Below are positions 7,875 through 17,427 of a stretch of DNA of 64,000 nucleotides, one piece after another. The position numbers and the translations under genes were made by a program. Numbering within the stretch: position 1 is the first letter of the stretch; each line of letters begins with the position of its first letter. Below the pieces are notes generated by a model. It saw only the letters and a program-made list of their open reading frames with translations, had not been told where the DNA came from and made no database searches. The DNA comes from JALYOC01 sp036675345 (GTDB taxonomy: Bacteria > Myxococcota > Myxococcia > Myxococcales > Myxococcaceae), in NCBI GenBank assembly GCA_036675345.1, contig JAKFFE010000036.1, forward strand, positions 81,863 to 145,862, in the 5' to 3' direction.

Positions 7875-10037
7875 CTACTGCAGATCCAGCGGGTCGAACT
7901 GGTAGGCGGCGGTGACCAGGAACCACCGGCCCGGCTGCGGGTAGGGGTGGGGGGTGGCGCCGCCCTGCTCGTAGCGCTGATCGAGCAGGTTGTAGATGTG
8001 GCCCTCCACCGACAGCCCCTCCACCAGGAGCCGGGTCACCCGGATCCCGGCGTTGAGCACCAGGTACGCACCCACCCGGTTGTCCGGTTCGTTGTAGGTG
8101 ACCCCGTTTCCGAAGCGGATGTCGATCGGCGAGAGCTGGGAGCTGGCCACCCGCGCGCCCAGGTCGAACCACAGGTGAGGGTAGAGGAAGGCCAGCGGGT
8201 TCACCTCCGCCATCAGGTTCGCCTGCAGCGCCGGGACGTTGAAGATCTCGCTGCCCCGGGTGCCGTAGTCCTGGGCGTCCAGCACGTGCTGGTAGGTGGC
8301 GTTGGCGCGCACCCGGTAGTTCTCCCGCAGGTAGGCCAGCTCCAGCTCCGCGCCCGCGGTCCGCAGCGCGCCGGCGTTCTGGTAGATGGGCTCGGTGGGG
8401 AGCGCCTGGTTGTTGCGGTACACGAAGTCGGTGAGGTCGTTGAAGAACAGGTTCAAGGACCCCGCCAGCTTGTCGTCCATCAGCCGCACGCTGGGGGTCA
8501 GCTGCAGCGAGCGCAGGTGCTCGGGGGTGAGGCCCTCCGCGCCGCGGTAGGAGGCCAGCGAGTTGTAGCGGTACCAGTAGGGCGCATCCACGAAGGCCTG
8601 GGAGTAGGACAGCTTCACGTCCACCCAGTGCCGGGGGGCATAGATCACCGCCAGTCGCGGGCTGATGTCGGTGACGTTGGGGCCCCGGTGGCGGTCCTTG
8701 TTGTCGTAGCGCACCCCGAGGTTGAAGATCAGATCCTCGCGCAGCCGGTGCTTGAGCTGGATGAACCCGGACCAGGTGGTCTCCGAACCCGGATCCAGGA
8801 CCTTCTGCTCCCGGGTGTCCGCCACGTTGGCCCACTGCCCGTTGGCCTGCGCCATCAGGAAGCTGTCCAGCAGGGTCATCCGCTCCGCCTGGGCCCCGAC
8901 CATCACGTTGCCGCTGCCCCCCACCGGCAGCTGGTAGCTGTAGCGGGCCTGGGCGATCGCCCCGTAGTCGTGCTCGTTCCAGTTCAGGCCGATCGCGCCG
9001 TTGACCGACGGGTTGGTGTTCAGCACCGCGGTGAGCAGGTTCTGGTCGAAGTACACCCGGGCCTCCGCGCTCCAGTGGTCGCCAAAGCTCTTCTGCCAGG
9101 TGGCGTTGAGGTGCTCCGACCGCGAGGTCAACCCCGGCCCGATCCCGTTCAGGGTGCGGATCGCCTGGTAGTCGTAGACCTCTCCGGTGGTGCCGCTGGC
9201 GGTGAACGGCTCCACGTACGATCCCTGCCGGGAGGACATCAGCAAGGAGAAGTCCCCCAGCTTCCAGCTGGCGCCCACGTCGTAGGACCCCGGCCCGCGG
9301 ATGGCGTGCAACAGCGCGGTCCCGTCCCGGGGGACCGAGGCGTAGTCCTCGGCGGCGCTGATCGCCCGGGCCTCGCCGTCGGACTGGAAGTAGGTGGCCC
9401 ACAGCAGCAACTCCTGGCCCGCTCCCAGCTGCTTGCCGGCGGACAGCGACAGCTTCTTCTGGCCGAAGTTGCCCATCCCCACCCGCAGCTCGATCCCATC
9501 CACCTCCGCCGCGTCCCGGGTGACGATGTTGATCACCGCGGTCAGCGCCACGTTCCCGTAGAGGGAGGAGCCGGGGCCCCGCAGGACCTCGATCTGCTTC
9601 ACCTTCTCCAGCCCGATGCTGTAGTCGGGGGCGGCCATCGAGTAGGCGCGGCTGTTGAGCCGGTGCCCGTCGAGCAGGATCAGGATCTTCTGCTGCGAGG
9701 ACGCGTACACCCCGCGCATCGCCACGTTGAGCTCGTTGTGGTCCTCGGCCAGGGTCATCCCCGGCACGTAGGTGACCAGCACATCCAGGAGGTTCCGGGC
9801 GCCCAGGGCCCGGATCATCTCCCGGGTGATCACCGTCACCGGGACCGGGGTCTCGCTCAGCGGCTCCAGTTGCTGGGAGGCGGAGATCACCTGCACCTTC
9901 CCCAGCTCCTGCTCCAGCCCCAGGAAGTACTCCACCGAGGAGCTGTCCTCGGCCTCCTCTTCTCCGACCTCCTGGCCCACCGCGTTCAGGCTCAGCCCGG
10001 TCAGGACCAGGCACAGCACCCGCTTCATGTGGTTCAT
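7875..10037 (-). CDS. TonB-dependent outer-membrane receptor
   Basis: 720 residues. A signal peptide (MKRVLCLVLTGLSLNAVGQ) is followed by a plug domain: VQVISASQQLEPLSETPVPVTVIT, then MRGVY..ILILLDG (about 110-125), IEVLRGPGSSLYG and INIVT, all classic plug motifs. The remaining 500 residues have the alternating aromatic pattern of a 22-strand barrel, ending QFDPLDLQ. It would import a ligand such as a metal chelate, cobalamin or oligomer using TonB energy. The ATG start overlaps the cheB stop (ATGA) with a GGGGG upstream, so it is translationally coupled to the chemosensory operon. That is unusual and suggests that the ligand uptake and the signalling system are linked. Confidence 0.92.
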   Translation of the reverse strand: MNHMKRVLCLVLTGLSLNAVGQEVGEEEAEDSSSVEYFLGLEQELGKVQVISASQQLEPLSETPVPVTVITREMIRALGARNLLDVLVTYVPGMTLAEDHNELNVAMRGVYASSQQKILILLDGHRLNSRAYSMAAPDYSIGLEKVKQIEVLRGPGSSLYGNVALTAVINIVTRDAAEVDGIELRVGMGNFGQKKLSLSAGKQLGAGQELLLWATYFQSDGEARAISAAEDYASVPRDGTALLHAIRGPGSYDVGASWKLGDFSLLMSSRQGSYVEPFTASGTTGEVYDYQAIRTLNGIGPGLTSRSEHLNATWQKSFGDHWSAEARVYFDQNLLTAVLNTNPSVNGAIGLNWNEHDYGAIAQARYSYQLPVGGSGNVMVGAQAERMTLLDSFLMAQANGQWANVADTREQKVLDPGSETTWSGFIQLKHRLREDLIFNLGVRYDNKDRHRGPNVTDISPRLAVIYAPRHWVDVKLSYSQAFVDAPYWYRYNSLASYRGAEGLTPEHLRSLQLTPSVRLMDDKLAGSLNLFFNDLTDFVYRNNQALPTEPIYQNAGALRTAGAELELAYLRENYRVRANATYQHVLDAQDYGTRGSEIFNVPALQANLMAEVNPLAFLYPHLWFDLGARVASSQLSPIDIRFGNGVTYNEPDNRVGAYLVLNAGIRVTRLLVEGLSVEGHIYNLLDQRYEQGGATPHPYPQPGRWFLVTAAYQFDPLDLQ

Positions 10038-11458
10038 CCGCTACCCCCTTGAGACTTCACGAACTGGCTCACCGCCGCCAACAGGCGCCGGGCATCAATT
10101 GGCTTGGGAACGATGGTCTGGCAGCCGGCGCGGCGGCACTCCTCCAGGATCTCCGGCGAGTCCTCGGAGGTGACCATGATCACCGGCACCGCGCTCAGCT
10201 CCGGGGTGGCGCGCATCCAGCGCAGCGCCGCGGCCCCGGTCATCCTCGGCATCCGGTAGTCGAGCAGGATCCCATCCGGCTGGTGACGCAGCGCCGCGTC
10301 AATCGCCTCCTGACCGTCGCGGGCCACGAACAGCTCGTAGTCCCGGCCCAGCAGGTGCCGCTCCAGGCTGAGCACGGTCTCCGAATCGTCCACCAGCAGC
10401 AGCCGGCGGCGGCGGCCGGGGACCCCGGTGTGGCTCAGTTGGGCCAACAGCGCGTCCGCCACCTCCTCCAGCTCCACTGCCCGCTCCGCGGCCCCGCTCT
10501 CCAGCGCCACCCTGGGCATCCCGTATACCGCCGAGGACTCCGGGCCCTGGGCCAGGGTCTGTCCGGAGGCGGCGCGGATCAGCTGCAGCCCCGCCACCCC
10601 GTCCTCACCCATCCCGGTGAGGATCACCCCCGAGGCGGCCGGCCCCAGCTCCCGGGCCAGCGACCCCAGCAGCACCGTTCCGGAAGGACAGAAGCCGCGC
10701 ACCGCCGGGCCCGGCTGCAGCCGCAGCAGCCCGCGGGAGAGCACCAGGTGGGTGCCGATCGGCGCCAGGTAGGCGTGGCCGGGCAGGGGCGCCTCCCCAT
10801 CCTGGGCCACCGTCACCGGCAGCGCGCACTGGGTGCCCAGCCAGTCCGCCAGTCCCCGCTCGAAGCCCTCGGCGATGTGCTGCACGATCAGCAGTGGGGC
10901 GGGGAAGGTGGCGGGCAGCGCCGAGAGCACCCGCTGCAGGGCCTGCGGGCCTCCGGTGGAGGCGACGATCCCCACCGCCTGCGGCCGCTGCACCACCCGG
11001 GTGGGGAGGGCCGGCGCCGGCCGCGGGCCGGGGCTGGGCGGCCGGGGAGAGGCGCCCACCTGGGCCACCTTGCGCAGCGCCTCCCGGATCGCCTCCGCCT
11101 CCTTGGCGAAGCGGTCCGCCCCCCGCGCGGAGGAGGGCTTGGCCACCACCTCCAGCGCGCCGGCGGCCAGCGCCTGGAAGGTGACCTTCTCCTTGTCGTC
11201 TCCGGAGATGGAGGTCACCACCACGATCGGGGTGAAGCGTTCGGAGAGGATCTGCCGGATGGCGGAGAGGCCATCTTGCCGGGGCATGTGCACGTCCATG
11301 GCGATCACGTCCGGCCGGAGGATGCGGGCCCGCTCCACCGCCTCCAACCCGTCCGCCGCCTCGCCCACGATCTCCAGCCGGGGATCGTGGGACAGCAACA
11401 CCCGCATCACGTCCCGGAAGGTCCGCGAGTCGTCCACGATCAGCACGCGCACGCTCAT
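10034..11458 (-). CDS. cheB: CheB-type protein-glutamate methylesterase with an extra C-terminal receiver
   Basis: 474 residues against about 350 for ordinary CheB. An N-terminal receiver (Asp9/Asp10, phosphoacceptor Asp55, Lys108) is joined by a Pro-rich linker to the methylesterase domain with the catalytic triad Ser167 (VASTGGP), His194 (VQHI) and Asp286 (GMGEDGVAG). A second receiver (about 352-470, phosphoacceptor Asp400, Lys near KPID) follows. It demethylates and deamidates MCP glutamates. The additional receiver may be an output or a phosphate sink. The gene overlaps cheA upstream (GTGA/ATGA-type) and the TonB receptor downstream. Confidence 0.93.
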   Translation of the reverse strand: MSVRVLIVDDSRTFRDVMRVLLSHDPRLEIVGEAADGLEAVERARILRPDVIAMDVHMPRQDGLSAIRQILSERFTPIVVVTSISGDDKEKVTFQALAAGALEVVAKPSSARGADRFAKEAEAIREALRKVAQVGASPRPPSPGPRPAPALPTRVVQRPQAVGIVASTGGPQALQRVLSALPATFPAPLLIVQHIAEGFERGLADWLGTQCALPVTVAQDGEAPLPGHAYLAPIGTHLVLSRGLLRLQPGPAVRGFCPSGTVLLGSLARELGPAASGVILTGMGEDGVAGLQLIRAASGQTLAQGPESSAVYGMPRVALESGAAERAVELEEVADALLAQLSHTGVPGRRRRLLLVDDSETVLSLERHLLGRDYELFVARDGQEAIDAALRHQPDGILLDYRMPRMTGAAALRWMRATPELSAVPVIMVTSEDSPEILEECRRAGCQTIVPKPIDARRLLAAVSQFVKSQGGSG

Positions 11459-14280
11459 CCGGCGACCTCCGGCAACAGCCGCCGCACCGCGTCCAGCAGC
11501 TGGTGTTCGGCCTGCTGCTTGATCACATACGCGTCCGCGCCCGCCTCCAGCCCCGCCCGCCGCTCGTCCGGGCTCTCCAGCGCGGTCAGCACCACCACCG
11601 GGAGGCTGGCCAGCCGGGCATGGGATCGCACCCGCCGCAGCAGCTCCAGCCCATCCATCCCCGGCATCTGCACGTCGGTGACCAGGGCCTGGAAGCCGCC
11701 GCCCTCCAGCAGCCGCAGCGCCTGTTCGGCGCCGCCCGCCGCCACCACCGTATAGCCGGATCCCTCCAGCACCGACTTGAGCGCCAGCCGGGTGGTGACC
11801 GTGTCATCCACCACCAGCAGCTGCGGCAGCCGGGAGGAGGGCTGCTCGGTGGCGGTGCCCAGGGCGTTGAGCAGCGCCGAGACCTGCAGCACCGGGACCA
11901 GCTCCCCGTCCGCGTGCAGCGCGCCGCCCGAATACCAGCGGGACGCGCCGACGTGGTTGCCCAGGGAGTGGACCACCAGCTCCTCCTGGCCCAGCAGCTC
12001 CTCCACCGCCAGCACCGCGGAGCCCAGCGGGGTGCTCAGCAGCAGCGCCGGCCCGGTGTCCCTGCCCGGCGCGCTGCCCAGCATCCGGGAGAGGCGCGCG
12101 AAGGGGAGGGTGACCCCGTCCACGGTGGCCACCGGCTGGCCGGCCACCGTCCCCACCTCGCCCCCCTTGAGCCGCAGCAGCCTCCCCACCTTCCCCTGGG
12201 GCACCGCGAAGCGCTGCGAGCCGGCGCGCACCAGCACGCACAGCTCGGCGCCGATGGTCTGGGGCAGGTCCAGGGTGAAGGTGGTCCCCTGACCGGGCAC
12301 CGACTCGGTCTCCACCTCGCCGCCCAGCGCGCGCACCGCGTGCAGCACCGCGTCCATCCCCACCCCGCGCCCGGAGACCTCGGTCACCGTCTGGGTGGTG
12401 GTGAAGCCGGGGGCGAAGATCAGCGCCTGGATCTGCCGCTCGGTCATCGAGGTGACTTCGGAGGGGGAGAGCAGCCCCCGGCGCACCGCGGTCTCGCGGA
12501 TCTTCACCGTGTCCAGCCCGGCCCCATCGTCGCTGACTACCATCGCCAGCCGGGAACCCCGGGCCTCCACCCGCAACGACAGCACCGCCTCCTCCGGCTT
12601 GCCGGCGGCGCGGCGCAGCGCGGGGGACTCCACGCCGTGATCCAGCGCGTTGCGCACCAGGTGCACCAGCGGCTCGCGCAGGGAGTTGATCATCCCCCGG
12701 TCGATTCGCACCCCGTGGCCAGTCAGCTCGATCCGCACCCGCTTCTGCAGCCGGGAGGCCACGTCCCGCGCCGCCACCTCCACCGTGGCCAGCAGCTCCG
12801 CCGCCGCCACCGTGCGCAGCTCGCGCAGCCCCTCCTTGACCTGGGTGGTGAGGATCCGCTGCCCGTCCACGTCCCGGCTGGCCTCCCGCACCAGCCCTCC
12901 CAGCTTGCCCGCCGCGGAGCGCAGGCCGCCCAGGGCGGAGGCCACCGGCCCCGCCGGTCCGGGAAGGTCCGCGGCCCGCAGGGCGGAGAGGGCCTCCTCC
13001 AGCAGGTGGGCCAGCGCGGTCAGCTCGTCGGCCACCCGCCCCACCCGCCGGGTCCGGCCCCCCTGGCGTCCGGAGGCCTGGGTCAGCTCCTCCACCTGCC
13101 CCACCAGCCGGTCCAGCGGCACGCTGGAGACCCGGATCGAGCGGCCGGTCTCGCCTTCGCCGCGCCGCGGGGCCTCGCCGGGAACCGGCACCGCCGGCGC
13201 GCTGGCGGGAGCGGCGCCCGGCTGCAGCGCCTGGCGCAGGGTCTCCAGCTCCAGGGACAACGCCGCCGCGGCCGCTTTCCGCGACTCGCCGGTGGCGGCC
13301 TTGAGTCCGCCCGCCGCCTGGTGCAGCAGCTCCGCTTGCTGGGCAATCGCGGGGGAACCCGCGGCGCCGGTGATCCCCCGCAGCCGGTGGGTGTGCCGGC
13401 GGATCTCGGTGGCCGCCTGCAGGGCGGTCGCCTCCTCCGCGCTCCCGGCGGCGGGCAGCTGACCGAAGATGCTCTCCAGGATCTCCGCCGCCTCCACCCC
13501 GAAGGTGGCCCGCAGCGACGGGGGGACCTCGGTGGCGGGAGGAGGAGCGGAGGGGCTGGGGGCGGCGGAACCCTGCCTGGCGGTGTCGTCCCGGACGAAG
13601 GCCTCGCGCAGCCGCTGCGACTGCGCCCGGACCGCCTCCCGTCCGTCGTCGGGGGCCAGCACCGCCAGCTCTCCGGCGGCTTGGGCGGTGGCGGTCAGCC
13701 CGAACACCGAGGCCGCCCGCTCCACCGCCCCGGCCCGCTGGGTGAGGGTGGCCCGGTCCTCCCGGCCCAGCGCGCCGGCGGCCAGCGCCACCAGCTCCTG
13801 CACGTCTTGCAAGAACCCGGGGGCGAACACCACCCAGGGGTCGTCCACCGAACCCGGCTCCACCCCCTCCGCCGGACGGGGGGACTGCGGCGCCAGCTCC
13901 GGGATCGCCCCCGGGAGCAGCGCCGCGGACAGCGACTCCAGCTCGCCGATCTCCCCTTCTCCGCCCTGCTCCAGGGACACCACCGCGGTCTCGATGGCGG
14001 CCAGCGCCCGCATCGCCGCCGCCACCACCGGGCGGGCCAGCCGGGCGTTGGCCGCCGCCTCCGCCGCGGATTCAATGGCGTGCGCCAGCTTGCCGATGTC
14101 CTCCAACCCCAGGGTGGCCGCCGAACCCTTCAGCCCGTGCGCGGTCCGCAGCAGCCGGGCCCGGCTCTCCTCCGAGGGGGCCGCCTCCAGCGCCACCACC
14201 TCCTGGGCCAGGGTGGCCACCGACTCGCGGGCCTCGGCCACGAAGATCGGCAGCAGCTGATCCAGCAGCGCGCGATCCAC
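11455..14280 (-). CDS. cheA: Hybrid chemotaxis histidine kinase CheA-REC with several Hpt modules
   Basis: 941 residues. Order: Hpt1 with His48 in RTAHGLKGSA; a degenerate Hpt-like helical region (about 150-230) lacking a clear His-x-x-Lys-Gly; an Hpt-like module near residue 300 with HTHRLRGITGAAG; dimerisation helices; an HATPase domain with NALDHGVESP (N box), DDGAGLD (G1) and GRGVGMDAV (G2); a CheW-like domain; and a C-terminal receiver with VVDDT and TDVQMPGMDG. It autophosphorylates and feeds both its own receiver and those on CheB. The Wsp kinase WspE has a similar CheA-REC form. The gene lies 3 bases after cheW and overlaps cheB. Confidence 0.93.
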   Translation of the reverse strand: MDRALLDQLLPIFVAEARESVATLAQEVVALEAAPSEESRARLLRTAHGLKGSAATLGLEDIGKLAHAIESAAEAAANARLARPVVAAAMRALAAIETAVVSLEQGGEGEIGELESLSAALLPGAIPELAPQSPRPAEGVEPGSVDDPWVVFAPGFLQDVQELVALAAGALGREDRATLTQRAGAVERAASVFGLTATAQAAGELAVLAPDDGREAVRAQSQRLREAFVRDDTARQGSAAPSPSAPPPATEVPPSLRATFGVEAAEILESIFGQLPAAGSAEEATALQAATEIRRHTHRLRGITGAAGSPAIAQQAELLHQAAGGLKAATGESRKAAAAALSLELETLRQALQPGAAPASAPAVPVPGEAPRRGEGETGRSIRVSSVPLDRLVGQVEELTQASGRQGGRTRRVGRVADELTALAHLLEEALSALRAADLPGPAGPVASALGGLRSAAGKLGGLVREASRDVDGQRILTTQVKEGLRELRTVAAAELLATVEVAARDVASRLQKRVRIELTGHGVRIDRGMINSLREPLVHLVRNALDHGVESPALRRAAGKPEEAVLSLRVEARGSRLAMVVSDDGAGLDTVKIRETAVRRGLLSPSEVTSMTERQIQALIFAPGFTTTQTVTEVSGRGVGMDAVLHAVRALGGEVETESVPGQGTTFTLDLPQTIGAELCVLVRAGSQRFAVPQGKVGRLLRLKGGEVGTVAGQPVATVDGVTLPFARLSRMLGSAPGRDTGPALLLSTPLGSAVLAVEELLGQEELVVHSLGNHVGASRWYSGGALHADGELVPVLQVSALLNALGTATEQPSSRLPQLLVVDDTVTTRLALKSVLEGSGYTVVAAGGAEQALRLLEGGGFQALVTDVQMPGMDGLELLRRVRSHARLASLPVVVLTALESPDERRAGLEAGADAYVIKQQAEHQLLDAVRRLLPEVAG

Positions 14281-14283
14281 CGG

Positions 14284-14853
14284 TCAGGCCTCCCGCGCCG
14301 CGGCGGCGGCGGTCTGGGCCAGATCCAGGAGCAGGATCCGATCCGCCGTCACCCCGGTGTAGGGACCGGCGGGCGGCGAGGACACGGTCAAGGGATCGAT
14401 CTCCGTCCGCCCCTGGATGTCCTCCACCACCAGCCCGAAGCGATCCCCTCCGCGGGACTGGACCACCACGATCCAGGACAGGTCCGCCAGCCGGGCCTCG
14501 GCCAGCCCCAGCAGCGGCCGCAGGTCAAAGGCGCACAGCACCTGCCCGGCGGAGGCGAACAGCCCGGCCAGGTGGGGGGAAGCCCCGGGCAGCGGGGTCA
14601 GCGTCCGCGCGTCGATGGCCCGCACCGCCTCGGTCATCTCCACCGCGCACCGCTGGGTCCCCAGGCTGAACACGAACACCCCCCGGCTGGGGGCCTGGGC
14701 CGCGTCCAGCCGGCGGGCCACCTCGCGGGCGCGGCGCTGGAGCAGCGCCTCCCGCTGCTGCACCGTCAGCTCGGTGACCAGCAACCGCGCGTCGGCCTCA
14801 TCCAGCCGGCGGTAGAGTTCCTGGAAGTCGACCTGCCTGCGTCGATCGGTCAT
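14284..14853 (-). CDS. cheW: CheW-domain coupling protein
   Basis: 189 residues. After a 50-residue charged helical N-terminus (Gln/Arg/Leu-rich, probably coiled coil) comes a CheW beta-barrel domain: VFVFSLGTQRCAVEM (about 57-71), LTPLPGASPHLAGLFASAGQVLCAFDLRPLLGL, and DRFGLVVEDIQGRTEI. CheW links MCP tips to CheA. It sits between MCP and cheA in the operon, the position of WspD in Wsp-type systems. The second CheW of the system is encoded at the head of the operon. Confidence 0.88.
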   Translation of the reverse strand: MTDRRRQVDFQELYRRLDEADARLLVTELTVQQREALLQRRAREVARRLDAAQAPSRGVFVFSLGTQRCAVEMTEAVRAIDARTLTPLPGASPHLAGLFASAGQVLCAFDLRPLLGLAEARLADLSWIVVVQSRGGDRFGLVVEDIQGRTEIDPLTVSSPPAGPYTGVTADRILLLDLAQTAAAAAREA

Positions 14854-14882
14854 CGGTGCGAAGTCACGGGAGGAGGCGGCGT

Positions 14883-16532
14883 TCAGACCTGGTAGCGGCG
14901 GGTCAGCTCGGAGAGCCGGCGGGAGAGGGTGGTGAGGCTGCCGGCGACCTGTTCGATGCCCCGGGTGCCGGTCAGCGTCTCGGACATCGATCCGGACAGC
15001 TGGGTGATCGCGGAGAGGATCTGCTCCACCCCCACCGTCTGATGCCGGGTGTTGCCCACGATCGCCCGGGCGGCGGCGGAGGAGTCCTTCACCACCTCGG
15101 TCAACCCCAGGATCGAGCTGCCCGCGCCGCGGGTCAGCGCCATGGTGGCCAGGGCGCGCTTGCTGCCCTCCTCGGTGGCGGCCACCGCGGCCCGGGTGCC
15201 CTTCTGGACCTCGGAGACGATCGCCCGCACCTGGGTGGCGGCCTGCTTGGACTGCTCGGCCAGGTTGCGCATCTCCAGCGCCACCACCCCGAACCCGCGG
15301 CCCTGCTCGCCCGCCTTGGCCGCCTCGATCGAGGCGTTGAGGGCCAGGATGTTGGACTGCTCGGCCAGGTCCTTGACCGTGGACATGATGTCCCCGATCT
15401 GCAGCGCCCGCTCCGAGAGGTCGGTGATGCTCAAGGCGATCTCCCGGACCTGTTCGCCCAGCATCTCCATCGCCCGGACGCTCTCCTCCACCGCCCGCTG
15501 CCCGTCGCGAGACAGCTCCTCCGAGCGCTGGGTCATCTTGATCACCGAGTCTGCCTGTTCAATCGACTGGCGGCTGGTCTCGGCGATCTCGGTCACGGTG
15601 ACCGAGGTCTCGGAGATGGCGGAGGACTGGCTGGAGGCCAGCGCCGACTGCTGGGTGGAGGTGGCCAGCACGGTGGCCGCCTCCCGGTCGATGTCCTGGG
15701 CCGCCGCCTGCAGATCCACCAGCAGGTGGCGCAGGGTGCCCACCATCTGGGTGAAGCTGTCCGCCACCGCGCCGATCTCATCGTTGCTCTGCACCGGGAC
15801 CGCCTGGCGCAGATCCCCTTGGCCCACCCGCAGCGCCGCCGCGGCCAGCTTCTCCAGCGGGTTGGTGAGGATGCGGGTGATCAGCATCGTGGCCGCCACG
15901 CAGCCCAGCAGCACCAGCAGCGCCAGCCCGCCGGCGCTCCAGGCGATGTTGGAGAGGGTCTGCTGCAGCGGCCGGAGCCGGAAGCCCACCGCGGCCACCC
16001 CCACCGCCTGGGCGGGCGTCTGGCCGGGAGGGGCGGTGTTCCCCAGCAGGTTGAGCGGATCCAGATCCGCCTCCGCCCCCTGGTTGCGCTCGTTGACGCT
16101 GATCGGCGCGCTGAAGTCCAGGTAGTCCTCGTTGCCCAGGCGCAGCTCGCGCCGGGCGCTCTGGGCGGCGGGGGCGGCGATCCCCAGCTTGGGCAGGTCC
16201 TGGGCGCGGGCCTCGGCCAGCACCTCTCCCGACGGCCCGCGGATGATCACCCAGGCCACGTCCGGCACCTCCCGGACGGTGGCCTCGGCGGCGGCGGTCA
16301 GCCCCACCGTGTCCTTGGAGAAGGTCTCGAAGGCCACGTTGCTGGCCAGCTGGCGGGCCACCGCGTCGCCGCGCTTCTCCAGTTCGGTGCGGGCCAGCTC
16401 GCGCATCTGGACCGCCAGGCGGCCGCCCAGGATGGTGGCCACCAGGGCCGCGGCGGCCGCGGTCATCAGGGCGATCTTCCAGCGAAGTCCGGTGCGGATC
16501 AGCCGGCCGGGAGCAGGGGAGGAGGAGGACAT
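14883..16532 (-). CDS. Methyl-accepting chemotaxis protein with periplasmic sensor domain
   Basis: About 549 residues from ATG 16532, chosen because it lies 4 bases after the upstream stop and yields MSSSSPAPGRLIRTGLRW before the first membrane helix; the longer reading adds an unlikely leader. Topology: TM1 at about 20-40, a periplasmic region of about 150 residues, TM2 (WSAGGLALLVLLGCVAA), HAMP (LTNPLEKLAAAALRVGQGDL), and a signalling domain with LALNASIEAAKAGEQGRGFGV at the tip and paired methylation helices. Its neighbour encodes a substrate-binding protein, which could be its ligand-loaded partner in the periplasm. The motor or output controlled is not evident. Confidence 0.92.
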   Translation of the reverse strand: MSSSSPAPGRLIRTGLRWKIALMTAAAAALVATILGGRLAVQMRELARTELEKRGDAVARQLASNVAFETFSKDTVGLTAAAEATVREVPDVAWVIIRGPSGEVLAEARAQDLPKLGIAAPAAQSARRELRLGNEDYLDFSAPISVNERNQGAEADLDPLNLLGNTAPPGQTPAQAVGVAAVGFRLRPLQQTLSNIAWSAGGLALLVLLGCVAATMLITRILTNPLEKLAAAALRVGQGDLRQAVPVQSNDEIGAVADSFTQMVGTLRHLLVDLQAAAQDIDREAATVLATSTQQSALASSQSSAISETSVTVTEIAETSRQSIEQADSVIKMTQRSEELSRDGQRAVEESVRAMEMLGEQVREIALSITDLSERALQIGDIMSTVKDLAEQSNILALNASIEAAKAGEQGRGFGVVALEMRNLAEQSKQAATQVRAIVSEVQKGTRAAVAATEEGSKRALATMALTRGAGSSILGLTEVVKDSSAAARAIVGNTRHQTVGVEQILSAITQLSGSMSETLTGTRGIEQVAGSLTTLSRRLSELTRRYQV

Positions 16533-16536
16533 AGTT

Positions 16537-17427
16537 CTAGAACACCCGCCGGGCTTGTCCACGGACCGCGTCCGCCAGGGAGATCCCCAGCAGCTCGGCG
16601 GCCCGACCATTGAGGTACACCACTCCCGCCGGCAGCTCCTGCGTCTCCGCGGCGCTGGCGGCGATCACCCGCCGGGCGGCGCGCGCGGCGGCCTCGCCCA
16701 GCTGGGAGTATTCGGCCTCGAAGGCCACCAGCGCCCCCGCCTTGGCGATCCCCTGCGAGAACCCGATCAGCGGCAGCCGGTTGGAGAGCGAGGTCTCGAC
16801 CAGGAACTTCACCGTGTCCACGCTGATCACCGTGGCATCCGGCACCAGCCACAGCGCGTCCACCCGGCCCACCATCCCGCGCACCGCCGAGGCCACCTCT
16901 CCGCGCGAGGCGACCTGGGCCCGGACCAGCTTGAAGCCGGCCTCGCTGGCCGCGCGGCCGTAGGCGTCCACGATGGCGCTGGACTGCGCCGGGTCGAACA
17001 CCACGCCCAGGGTCTGCGCCTTGGGCAGCAGCTGGCGCACCGTCTTCAGCTGCGCCTGGGGGTCGGCGAACATCGGCAGCACCCGGGTGGCGGCGGCGGG
17101 TCCCAGCACAGCCGGGTTGGGGACCATGGTGTACAGGGTGGGGGCGGAGGGCTTGTGCCCCGCCACCAGCCGGGAGGCCTCGGGGCCAATCGCCAGCACC
17201 AGGGCCGCCGGTCGGTTCAGCTCCCGGATCGCCCGCTCGGCGCCGCCGGCCTCGGAGAGGCTGACCTGCCGCAGGGCGCGGCCGCTGGCCTTCTGGAACG
17301 AGGACTCCACCGTGCGGTAGGGGGCCAGGTCCGAGGTGCGGACCACCAGCACCTCATCGCCGGGTGCCGCTTTGGAGCTTTGCGGCAGCGCCGCCAGCCA
17401 CACCATCAACATCAGCCCACGTCTCAA
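16537..17427 (-). CDS. ABC-type periplasmic substrate-binding protein (ABC_sub_bind family)
   Basis: 296 residues from TTG 17427, which overlaps the cheR stop as TTGA and has a GGGAGGGG just upstream. The signal peptide (MLMVWLAALPQSSKA) indicates export. The body has the type-I periplasmic binding fold: the LVLAIGPEASRLV and TLYTMVPNP segments, the LPKAQTLGVVFDPAQSSAIVD hinge region, and LWLVPDATVIS. This matches the TrpX/DUF534 group, whose partners are normally an ABC permease and ATPase; neither is present here. Being inside a Che operon immediately before the MCP, it most likely acts as a sensory binding protein rather than a transport subunit. Confidence 0.85.
   Translation of the reverse strand: MRRGLMLMVWLAALPQSSKAAPGDEVLVVRTSDLAPYRTVESSFQKASGRALRQVSLSEAGGAERAIRELNRPAALVLAIGPEASRLVAGHKPSAPTLYTMVPNPAVLGPAAATRVLPMFADPQAQLKTVRQLLPKAQTLGVVFDPAQSSAIVDAYGRAASEAGFKLVRAQVASRGEVASAVRGMVGRVDALWLVPDATVISVDTVKFLVETSLSNRLPLIGFSQGIAKAGALVAFEAEYSQLGEAAARAARRVIAASAAETQELPAGVVYLNGRAAELLGISLADAVRGQARRVF

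Noticed and set aside
11503..14895. Long open frames on the strand opposite cheA (1,130 codons) and opposite other genes
   Set aside because: At this GC content, opposite-strand and shifted frames stay open by chance; they encode Arg/Gly/His/Gln-rich sequence with no motifs, while the cheA frame has full domain signatures.
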